Source: Planctomycetota bacterium (GTDB lineage: Bacteria > Planctomycetota > PUPC01 > DSUN01). Taken from it: 31,426 bases of DNA. Both the position numbers and the translations under genes were made by a program. Shown here one piece after another: positions 24,052 to 29,873 of the stretch. The notes beneath the pieces were generated by a model, which ran no database searches, was not told the origin of the DNA, and saw only the letters and a program-made list of their open reading frames with translations. The stretch lies in the NCBI GenBank assembly GCA_016872875.1, contig VGYW01000040.1, forward strand, positions 1-31,426, written 5' to 3'. The number at the start of each line of letters is the position of its first letter. The stretch's first letter is position 1.

Positions 24052-24596
24052 GCACCCGCGCTCTTCGCCATATCGCCGGCGCTCTTCGTGCCCAACCTGG
24101 GCCAGTGGGCCGACCCGTCGGTCCGCTTCGTCCACAACGGCAGCGGCGCCAACGTGGCCATGACCGCCTTCGGCCCGGTCTTGCAGCTCCTCCAGAACGC
24201 CCCCGTAGCGACAAGCCTCCCGCTTGTCGAGGATCCTGCAAGCGGGACGCTTGCAGCCACGAAGCTGTGGCCTACGAGGGGCTGTACGACGGGATAGACC
24301 TGCGCACTTGGGGCCTCCGCAGCCACCTGAAGTGCGAATTCAACGTCGCCCCTGGCGCCGCCTGGCCGCAGATCCAAGTGCGTTACGACGGCATCGCCAG
24401 CCTCTCCCTCGACGCCAACGGGGCACTCGTTGTTGACCTCGGTGACGACTGGGGCACCGTCGTGGACGAAGCGCCCTACATCTACCAGGAGATCAATGGT
24501 CAGAAAGCTGACCTGGAGCGGTTCCGTGCCGCCCGAGCACTGTTCGATGAGGGGCCGGGCGTGGGCGTGCGCGCGTTCGTCGGATGGGGGCGATAG
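24043..24596 (+). pseudogene. Surface-protein N-terminal domain (DUF7948/SBBP-type), interrupted by a repeat
   Basis: One frame reads FVPNLGQWADPSVRFVHNGS then GANVAMTAFGPVLQLLQNAP, the N-x-G-Q-x-D-x-x-V-x-F opening of domains that precede SBBP-repeat propellers in surface proteins. It then enters a 71-bp hairpin element (24205-24275). After the element sense coding continues in a different frame: GLYDGIDLRTWGLRSHLKCE, then FNVAPGAAWPQIQVRYDGIA, LSLDANGALVVDLGDDW, APYIYQEINGQKA, the expected continuation (Y-P-G-I-D, F-x-V-x-P-G-A, Y-Q-E-I-x-G). Removing 71 bp restores a single frame (71 = 3n+2, matching the frame change). The gene stops at 24596, far short of a full surface protein, and has no signal peptide, so both ends are gone too. 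Confidence 0.6.
24205..24275. repeat. GTAG...CTAC hairpin element, copy 3 (71 bp), inside a gene
   Basis: Starts GTAGCGACAAGC, ends GTGGCCTAC. Three successive stem-loops: CGACAAGC/GCTTGTCG (24209-24229), TGCAAGCG/CGCTTGCA (24237-24255, loop GGA) and GCCAC/GTGGC (about 24256-24271). Related to 10999-11070 by its 5' 25 bases (about four differences) and its CTAC end. It splits the surface-protein remnant and accounts for its frame change. Confidence 0.65.
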
Positions 24597-24651
24597 GTGT
24601 TCGGTGTTGGGGGTACGAGTGGGGGAGCGGCGGGAGCTTGGGCGTTTCTGG

Positions 24652-24719
24652 AATCGTCCTCGTCCTCGTCCCTCGACCTCGGCTCTGCCTGCGACGGACC
24701 AAGGGGATCGAGGACGATT
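24652..24719. terminator. Inverted repeat between convergent genes
   Basis: AATCGTCCTCG (24652-24662) pairs perfectly with CGAGGACGATT (24709-24719), the loop being C-rich with CCTCG repeats. It lies between the plus-strand remnant ending at 24596 and the minus-strand GGDEF gene ending at 24740. It could end transcription from either side, but there is no U tract, so it may equally be another interspersed hairpin repeat. Confidence 0.35.
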
Positions 24720-24739
24720 GGAGGGGCTGGGGAGCGCGG

Positions 24740-26086
24740 TCATTGGGCTGGGGCGGGTTGGGGCGGAGGGGCGGCGTAGGCGACGCGGTTCTTGCCTTCG
24801 CGCTTGCCGGTGTAGAGGGCCTCGTCGGCCTTCTTGATGAGGGCCTCGGCGTCCGTGGCGGCCTCGGGGAAGACGGCAACTCCAAGGGTGATGGTGACTG
24901 GGACAGGGGTGTCGTCGCCGTCGAGCCGGAGGCCGTCGAGCTGGGTGCGGATGGTCTCGGCGACTCTGCGGGCGCCGGGCAGGCCGGTGCCAGGGAGGAT
25001 GATGAGGAACTCGTCGCCGCCGTAGCGGGCCACGATGTCGTGGCGGCGGGTGTTCTGGAGGAGGATTCGCGCGATCTGGCGGAGGAGCACGTCGCCCTTG
25101 GGGTGGCCGTAGGTGTCGTTGTAGGGCTTGAAGTTGTCGAGGTCGGCCATGATGAGGGAGACGGGTGCGTTGAGTTGGGCGGCCCTTCGCAGCTCGGCGT
25201 TGAGGGTGGCGAGGCAGTGGCGGTAGTTGTAGAGGTTGGTCAGGCCGTCGTGCTCGGCGAGGTGTTCGGCGCGCTTGTAGAGCTGGGCGTTTTCGATGAT
25301 GAGGCCGGCGTGGCGGGCGAAGTGGGTGAGAAGGCTGAGCTCGTGGCCGGTGAAGTCGCGCTCGCCCTTGTCGAGCGCGGCGATGAAGCCGATGCTGCGG
25401 TCGGTGGCGCGGCGGCCGCGGCCCAGGGGGGCCACCATGAGGGACCGGTAGCCCTGCTCGACGAGGGGGGCGAAGCCCTCGTTGGCGGCGAGCTGGTTGA
25501 CGAGGACCGACTTGCCCTTCTCGATGACGGTGCGGCGGGTGGGCTCGCCGAGGTCAACGTCGTGCCCGCCTTCCTCGATGGTGAGGGTGGAGCCGCCGAG
25601 CTCCTCGTCGTAGAGCTGAAGGACGATGGAGCTGACCTTGAGGGTGTTCTGGAGGGCCTGGACCGCCTCGTTGAGGACGGATTGGAGGTTGCGGGTGTGG
25701 GTGAAGACCTCGATGAGGCCGCTGATGCGGGAGGTGAGGGCGAACTCGCTTTCGTCGTACTTCTCGCGTCGGCGCATGGCCTCCACGGTGCGCTGGAGGA
25801 GGATGCCGTCGCGGCCCGTCTGCTGCACCAGGTAGCGTTGCCAGAAGGCGGCGATGAGGCAGGCCAGGCCAATGATCGCGGCCATGAGGGCGAGGCCATG
25901 TGCTCTGGCGCTGCCGATGGTCATGCCTGGCGGGGCCATGACGAGCGCGGTGCACGAGAGGAGGGCGGCGACGGCGGCGAGCGCGAGCACGGTGAAGAGC
26001 ATGAGCGACGAGCGGCGGCGCGCGAGGCGCTTGTCGCGCCAGCCCTCCAGGGTGTAGAGGGGCGTAGTGGGCGTCTGGCCTTCCAT
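24740..26086 (-). CDS. Membrane GAF-GGDEF diguanylate cyclase
   Basis: 448 residues from ATG at 26086 with AGGGGGA about eight bases upstream. Two membrane helices (about 28-50 and 62-84) are followed by a linker helix (LVQQTGRDGILLQRTVEAMR). A GAF domain spans about 110-275 (VFTHTRNLQSVLNEAVQALQ ... GYRSLMVAPLGRG ... LSLLTHFARHAGLIIENAQL). The GGDEF domain has AEHDGLTNLYNYRHCLATLN, MADLDNFKPYNDTYGHPKGD and RYGGDEFLIILPG (about 353). An R-R-H-D five residues before GGDEF is an intact inhibitory I-site, so product feedback is expected. It should make cyclic di-GMP in response to a cytoplasmic GAF ligand or membrane cue. It is last in the minus-strand unit after the ABC transporter, separated from the ATPase by a long hairpin element. 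Confidence 0.88.
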   Translation of the reverse strand: MEGQTPTTPLYTLEGWRDKRLARRRSSLMLFTVLALAAVAALLSCTALVMAPPGMTIGSARAHGLALMAAIIGLACLIAAFWQRYLVQQTGRDGILLQRTVEAMRRREKYDESEFALTSRISGLIEVFTHTRNLQSVLNEAVQALQNTLKVSSIVLQLYDEELGGSTLTIEEGGHDVDLGEPTRRTVIEKGKSVLVNQLAANEGFAPLVEQGYRSLMVAPLGRGRRATDRSIGFIAALDKGERDFTGHELSLLTHFARHAGLIIENAQLYKRAEHLAEHDGLTNLYNYRHCLATLNAELRRAAQLNAPVSLIMADLDNFKPYNDTYGHPKGDVLLRQIARILLQNTRRHDIVARYGGDEFLIILPGTGLPGARRVAETIRTQLDGLRLDGDDTPVPVTITLGVAVFPEAATDAEALIKKADEALYTGKREGKNRVAYAAPPPQPAPAQ

Positions 26087-26118
26087 GCTCGCTTCCCCCT
26101 GATGCCGCCATCGAGGGG

Positions 26119-26300
26119 ATGCCTGGATGGGTGGATCAACGGAGTGAGAGGGAAAGTGAGAGGGAAAGTGAGACGAAAAGTGAAGAGGGGAGGTCGGATG
26201 GCATCCCTTTCACTCTTCCTTTCTCTTTCCCTTCACTCTCCCTTTCCCTTTCCCCTTCCCTCTCACTCTCACCTGTTCCACCCATCCGTTCATCCCTGGC
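26119..26300. repeat. Long hairpin element A with GGATGGGTGGA ends
   Basis: GGATGGGTGGA (26125-26135) is exactly complementary to 26277-26287. The left interior is a run of GTGAGAGGGAAA units (26144-26190) and the right interior a run of TTTCCCTTTCACTCTC-like units (26210-26272), which pair with each other. It lies between the GGDEF and ABC ATPase genes. Shares arm motifs with elements at 27047 and 29695. Confidence 0.65.
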
Positions 26301-27032
26301 CTAGGCTTCTCCTTCGATGGTTCCGATCTCGATCTTGAGGTCGCGGCGGTCCTCGATGCGGTCAACCTTGCCGTCGCGAATCCACACGATGCGGTCGGAG
26401 GCGCTGAGCATCTTGTGGTCGTGGGTGGCCGAGATGATGGTGACGGCGTTCTCCTTGTTGAGCTGCTTGAGGAGCTCGATGATCTCGGTGCCGGTCTTGA
26501 TGTCGAGGTTGCCGGTCGGCTCGTCGGCCAGGATGAGGCTGGGGTCGTTGGCCATGGCGCGTGCGATGGCCACGCGCTGCTGCTGGCCGCCGGAGAGCTC
26601 GAAGGGCTTGTGCGAGAGGCGGTCGCCGAGGCCGACGCGCTGGAGGAGGCCGACCCCCTTGTCGCGCGCCTCGTCCGTGGTCAGGCCGGCGAAGACCATG
26701 GGGAGCGTGACGTTCTCCAGGGCGGTCATGACCGGGATGATGTTGAAGGTCTGGAAGATGTAGCCGATCTTGCGGCAGCGCAGCCAGGCCAGCTCGTAGG
26801 CGTCGAGTTGGGCGACGTCCACCTCCTCGATGTAGACCTTTCCGCCGGTCGGCTTGTCGAGCCCGCCGACCATGTTGAACAGGGTGGTCTTGCCGGAGCC
26901 GGACGGCCCCATTATCGAGATGTATTCGCCGGCCCGGATTTCGAGGTCTACCCCCTTGAGGGCGTGGACCTCCACCTTGCCCATCCTGTAGACCTTCGTG
27001 ACCTGGCGGGTTCGGACGATGTTCTGCTGCAT
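26301..27032 (-). CDS. ABC transporter ATP-binding subunit (MacB/LolD type)
   Basis: 243 residues from ATG at 27032 (GGAGAA five bases upstream). Complete set of ABC motifs: Walker A GPSGSGKTT (about 43-51), Q-loop region FQTFNIIPVMTALENVTLPM, signature LSGGQQQRVAIARA, Walker B LILADEPTGNLD, and H-loop ISATHDHKML. The E-N-V-T-L-P-M and D-E-P-T-G-N-L-D wording is that of the LolD/FtsE/MacB branch, whose members drive mechanotransmission to FtsX-type permeases rather than importers. Its permease lies upstream at 27138-28202, separated by hairpin element B instead of the usual tight spacing. An upstream in-frame start at 27122 would translate the repeat and is rejected. Confidence 0.92.
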   Translation of the reverse strand: MQQNIVRTRQVTKVYRMGKVEVHALKGVDLEIRAGEYISIMGPSGSGKTTLFNMVGGLDKPTGGKVYIEEVDVAQLDAYELAWLRCRKIGYIFQTFNIIPVMTALENVTLPMVFAGLTTDEARDKGVGLLQRVGLGDRLSHKPFELSGGQQQRVAIARAMANDPSLILADEPTGNLDIKTGTEIIELLKQLNKENAVTIISATHDHKMLSASDRIVWIRDGKVDRIEDRRDLKIEIGTIEGEA

Positions 27033-27046
27033 CACGGTTCTCCGGC

Positions 27047-27124
27047 TGGATGAATGGATGGGTGGATGGGTGTCAGAGAGATCGGCTCTTTCTCTCATCC
27101 ATTCATCCATACATCCATTCATCC
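27047..27124. repeat. Long hairpin element B with ATGGATGA-type arms
   Basis: Left arm 27047-27072 (TGGATGAATGGATGGGTGGA plus TGGGTG) and right arm 27096-27124 (CATCCATTCATCCATACATC plus CATTCATCC) are inverted copies. The centre has GAGAGATC and TCTTTCTCTC, which also pair. It lies between the ABC permease and ATPase genes of one transporter, immediately upstream of the ATPase ribosome-binding site. Confidence 0.7.
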
Positions 27125-27137
27125 CTTTGATGGAGCG

Positions 27138-28202
27138 CTACTCCTCTATTCTCATCGCCGCCACGGGCTCCATCCGCGCGGCCTTGCGGGCCGGGAAGAT
27201 GGCGGCGAGGACGGAGAGGACGAGGCCGATGACGGCGGCGGACAGGGCGGCGGTGAGGACCGAGCCCGGCGGAAAGTAGTCGAGCGTGGGCCAGCCGTAG
27301 TGGTACGTCTGCCGGCCAACGGACAGGATCAGGCCGATGGCCACGCCGAACAGCGTGCCGATGAAGCCGAGGATGGCCGACTCGATGAGGAAGATCTTCA
27401 CGATGAAGGCGTCGAGCGCGCCCAGGCACTTCATCGTGCCGATCTCGCGGAAGCGCTCCTGGACCGTCATGAACATGGCGTTGACGATTCCGACGAAGCA
27501 GACGAGGAGGGCGAGGATGGCGAGCCACTTGTCGGTGGGGGTCATGTAGCCGAGGAAGGAGCTGAGGGGGCCGCCGGCAGCTTTGGCGGGTGGGGCGGCG
27601 TCCTTGCCCTTCGGGGCAGGGTGCTCCTTCGCCTCCGCCTCGTGGCCGCCGCGCTCCTGGAGGAGGATGGGGTCGAGCTTGCCCTTCACGGCCTCGATCC
27701 GCTGGCGCTCGTCGTTGAGGTAGTTGCGGAGGAGCTCGAGGCTCCTGTCGGGGGCCAGCTCGGCGCTGAGGGCCTCGATCGTCTTCTTGAGCTTCTTGGC
27801 TTCGTCGGTGGTGGCGGAGGCAAGCGGGCGCTCGTTCTCGCGGATGGCGCGCTCCTTGGTGCGGCGGGCCGCGGCGAGGTCGCTGGCGTAGAGCTCTTCG
27901 AGCTGTGCCTTCGTGTGGGCGCCCTGGGCCTTCTCCAGCGTGGCGCGTATGTCGGCGCGCTTGGCCGCGATAGCGTCAATCCTGGCCTGCGGCCCGGTGT
28001 CGAGGGCGGCCCTGATCGCGGTGGAGGTCCAGATGGACATCAGGAACGCGATGGCGAGGATGATGCTGCTCATGGTGATCATGGAGCGCCAGAATCGCAC
28101 TCGGATGCTCTTGAGAGCGATCTCGATGGCCTTGCTCCACGGGAGCATGACCTGCTTGCCGATGCGCGCCTGGACGTTCTTGGGGGCTTGACCCTGGCTC
28201 AT
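27138..28202 (-). CDS. FtsX/MacB-type ABC transporter permease
   Basis: 354 residues from ATG at 28202 (GGAGA about nine bases upstream; ATGA overlap with the PqqD-like gene). Membrane helix 1 is at about 40-58 (MITMSSIILAIAFLMSIWTS). A hydrophilic, Lys/Glu/Ala-rich region of about 150 residues with coiled-coil character (ARIDAIAAKRADIRATLEKA ... KKLKKTIEALSAELAP) follows. Then come three helices: WLAILALLVCFVGIVNAMFM, FLIESAILGFIGTLFGVAIG and VLTAALSAAVIGLVLSVLAA. R-F-R-E-I-G-T-M-K-C-L-G-A after helix 2 and P-A-R-K-A-A-R-M-E-P-V-A-A-M-R at the end are classic FtsX-family motifs. The extracytoplasmic region is coiled coil rather than the porter fold of MacB. Probable substrate: lipoprotein, peptide or envelope signal; not determinable. 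Confidence 0.88.
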   Translation of the reverse strand: MSQGQAPKNVQARIGKQVMLPWSKAIEIALKSIRVRFWRSMITMSSIILAIAFLMSIWTSTAIRAALDTGPQARIDAIAAKRADIRATLEKAQGAHTKAQLEELYASDLAAARRTKERAIRENERPLASATTDEAKKLKKTIEALSAELAPDRSLELLRNYLNDERQRIEAVKGKLDPILLQERGGHEAEAKEHPAPKGKDAAPPAKAAGGPLSSFLGYMTPTDKWLAILALLVCFVGIVNAMFMTVQERFREIGTMKCLGALDAFIVKIFLIESAILGFIGTLFGVAIGLILSVGRQTYHYGWPTLDYFPPGSVLTAALSAAVIGLVLSVLAAIFPARKAARMEPVAAMRIEE

Positions 28203-28615
28203 GGTTCACGGTCTCCGGCTCGCTTCCTGTCACCGGGCTTCAGCAGGGCGATGCCAATTATGCCCCTGCGGGCAAGCTGCCGCAAGTAGGCGACCACGGA
28301 CACCTCGGCCTCCTTGCGGTGGAGCTTGTAGCGGCCTGCGAGGGCCTGGATGATGTCGCGGATGTTTCTCCTTCCGTCGCAGAGGCCCCACACGTAGCTG
28401 CCGATCTCGTCGAGCACCACCCGCCGCTTCTTGGGCACGTAGAAGAGCCTCGACAGGAGCCTTGCCCACCACGCCGCGCGCAGCGGGATGACCAGCCGCA
28501 CCTCGCCCGCGTCGGTCTCCTCCACCTCGATGGCCTGGTTGCGCAGGGGCACCGAGGCCAGCGATTGCTCGCGCGAGAGCGGCTGCGGCCGACGCCAGAA
28601 GGCCCAGTTCGCCAC
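28199..28615 (-). CDS. PqqD-like peptide-binding protein
   Basis: 138 residues from GTG at 28615 with GGGAAAGGG a few bases upstream. After a ~55-residue N-terminal extension (VPLRNQAIEVEETDAGEVRL and VIPLRAAWWARLLSRLFY), the PqqD/RRE fold follows: KKRRVVLDEIGSYVWGLCDG then RRNIRDIIQALAGRYKLHRK and EAEVSVVAYLRQLARRGII. The L-D-x-x-G-x-x-V-W, I-x-x-I, A-E-x-x-V-x-x-F/Y-L-x-x-L, G motif order is that of PqqD. These proteins usually present a precursor peptide to a modifying enzyme, but no radical SAM or precursor is adjacent here. The gene ends inside the permease start (ATGA), so it is coupled to the transporter, suggesting a role in handling its substrate. Confidence 0.8.
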   Translation of the reverse strand: MANWAFWRRPQPLSREQSLASVPLRNQAIEVEETDAGEVRLVIPLRAAWWARLLSRLFYVPKKRRVVLDEIGSYVWGLCDGRRNIRDIIQALAGRYKLHRKEAEVSVVAYLRQLARRGIIGIALLKPGDRKRAGDREP

Positions 28616-28641
28616 GTGGCCCTTTCCCTGAACAACGGTGG

Positions 28642-28660
28642 CACAGGCTTCCAGCCTGTG
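28642..28660. repeat. Short hairpin CACAGGCT-TCC-AGCCTGTG
   Basis: Perfect 8-bp stem (28642-28649 with 28653-28660), loop TCC, in the 46-bp gap between the first gene of the unit and the PqqD-like gene. It may reduce read-through or protect mRNA ends; it looks like an interspersed repeat. Confidence 0.5.
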
Positions 28661-28661
28661 A

Positions 28662-29582
28662 TCAATGGCACACTATCGAGTCCGCGCAGCGCTCGGCCCG
28701 CGGGTCGTCGGGCCGCGTGGACTGACAGCGGACGGCGAACAACTTGTCGGCCTCCGGGCAGTGCCAGGCGAGCGCCGTGGCGTAGCAGCGGCGCCGGAAG
28801 ACGGCCAGGGGCCGCGCCCGCAGGCTCAGCTCGCCGCCGCACCGGGCCGCCTCGTGGCCCCGATAGCGCCCCGCCTCGCTCGCGCACCGGAAGCCCTTGA
28901 GCGGCTTCGCAAACGTCCCCAGGAGCCATTGCTCCAGAGGGGATTTCCCGAGCGTCATCCGCGCCAGGCTCTGACGCACCACATCCAGCTCGTCGCTCCC
29001 GGCCTTGAAGACGAACTGGAGCGAGCCAGTGCGGAGGGCGCTCTGCTCCAGGCGCCACTCGTGCGGGACGAGGAAGCGCAGGCCGAAGACGGCCCACTCA
29101 TTCATTCCGTCGCGCGGCGCCACGCGAATGCTGCCGAAAACCCTTCGCGCGAGGGCCTTGTGGTCGTTGCCCTCGTCGAAGAACAGGCGGCAGTGGACGA
29201 TGCGCCGCTGCTCGGGGGCCACGAGGAGCAGGCTGTGGGCGCCCCCCTTGCGGGCGCCCGCGCCGCCACGCCAGGTGAACGCCTCGTGGTCGAGGCCAGC
29301 GAGCTCCTTCACTGTCCGCCCGCGGTCAACGCTCGGCTCCGGCGCCCCGCGCGGCAGCTTCTTGCGGACCTGCTTCAGGTAGGCGTCCACGAGACGCGCC
29401 GCCGGGACCACGCTCCTGCCCGCGGTCTCCCAGCGGAGCTCGAGGCGGACGCGGAGCTCGTCCTCCACGCGCAGGTAGCCGCTGGCGGAGTCGCCCTCGA
29501 GGCTGCCGGGGCACCAGTCCTCCGGCACCTCGAGCGACACCCCCTGCCAGCCGAGTGGCGCCCAACGCTCCTGTCCCGTCAT
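28662..29582 (-). CDS. Unknown cytoplasmic protein with two repeated beta domains, first gene of the PqqD-ABC unit
   Basis: 306 residues from ATG at 29582. No signal peptide. Two related halves are visible: WAPLGWQGVSLEVPEDWCPG with a following L-R-V-E-D-E-L-R-V-R-L-E-L-R-W at residues about 7-50, and NEWAVFGLRFLVPHEWRLEQ with S-L-Q-F-V-F-K-A-G-S-D-E-L-D-V-V at about 158-200. Each half then has a helix and further strands (HSLLLVAPEQRRIVHCRLFF; RCYATALAWHCPEADKLFAV). The layout recalls Mog1/PsbP/DcrB-type alpha-beta folds, which is a guess. Six cysteines, mostly in the second half. The start is supported by a consensus promoter whose predicted +1 falls at the ATG. The function is probably tied to the PqqD-like protein and transporter that follow; family not recognised. 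Confidence 0.7.
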   Translation of the reverse strand: MTGQERWAPLGWQGVSLEVPEDWCPGSLEGDSASGYLRVEDELRVRLELRWETAGRSVVPAARLVDAYLKQVRKKLPRGAPEPSVDRGRTVKELAGLDHEAFTWRGGAGARKGGAHSLLLVAPEQRRIVHCRLFFDEGNDHKALARRVFGSIRVAPRDGMNEWAVFGLRFLVPHEWRLEQSALRTGSLQFVFKAGSDELDVVRQSLARMTLGKSPLEQWLLGTFAKPLKGFRCASEAGRYRGHEAARCGGELSLRARPLAVFRRRCYATALAWHCPEADKLFAVRCQSTRPDDPRAERCADSIVCH

Positions 29583-29589
29583 GGACTTC

Positions 29590-29618
29590 AATCTAGCAAA
29601 GGCAACGGGGTTTGTCAA
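29590..29618 (-). promoter_or_regulatory. Consensus promoter giving a probably leaderless mRNA
   Basis: On the minus strand TTGACA (29613-29618), 17-bp spacer, TAGATT (29590-29595). The expected +1, six to eight bases on, coincides with the ATG at 29582, and no Shine-Dalgarno is present. Drives the five-gene minus-strand unit. Confidence 0.6.
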
Positions 29619-29623
29619 CAGTG

Positions 29624-29652
29624 TTGATCCGCCAAAGACGCCCGGCTATAAT
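29624..29652 (+). promoter_or_regulatory. ald: Consensus promoter for alanine dehydrogenase
   Basis: TTGATC (29624-29629), 17-bp spacer, TATAAT (29647-29652), a full -10 match. The -35 is only five bases from the divergent TTGACA, so the two promoters share one control region. It predicts a start near 29659 and a leader of about 215 nt. Confidence 0.65.
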
Positions 29653-29660
29653 GCCCGCCG

Positions 29661-29686
29661 CTAGTGCGGTCAGGCCTGGGCACTAG
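29661..29686 (+). promoter_or_regulatory. 7-bp inverted repeat at the ald transcription start
   Basis: CTAGTGC (29661-29667) and GCACTAG (29680-29686) are perfect complements 12 bases apart, starting at about +2. It could be an operator or a stem at the 5' end of the ald mRNA. Confidence 0.4.
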
Positions 29687-29694
29687 CTGGCGAG

Positions 29695-29832
29695 GATGAA
29701 TGGATGAATGGATGAATGGATGGGTGGATGGGTGAAGCCAGTGAAAGTGAGAGTGAGAGTGAAGGAACTCCCCTTCGGCGTTCCCTCTTCACTTTCCCTC
29801 TGCTTCCATTCATCCAGCCATCCAATCATCCC
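29695..29832. repeat. Long hairpin element C with ATGGATGA-type arms
   Basis: Left arm: GATGAATG units repeated, then GGGTGGATGGGTGAA (29695-29735). Right arm: TTCCATTCATCCAGCCATCC and CAATCATCC (about 29805-29832). Inside, GTGAAAGTGAGAGTGAGAGT (29741-29760) faces TCTTCACTTTCCCTCT (about 29788-29803), and a short stem GGAACTCC/GGCGTTCC lies in the centre. It falls within the leader of ald. Same arm motifs as elements at 26119 and 27047. Confidence 0.7.
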
Positions 29833-29873
29833 CTTCCGTTGCGGCCATGTGCCAATCACGAGGAGGTCGAAGC

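Noticed and set aside
27033..27122. N-terminal extension of the ABC ATPase from the ATG at 27122
   Set aside because: It would translate hairpin element B; a ribosome site and the conserved ATPase start are at 27032.
16951..28615. RiPP cluster joining the radical SAM gene with the PqqD-like gene
   Set aside because: They are more than 10 kb apart in different transcription units with unrelated genes between, no precursor peptide is seen, and the radical SAM protein belongs to the SPL-like branch.
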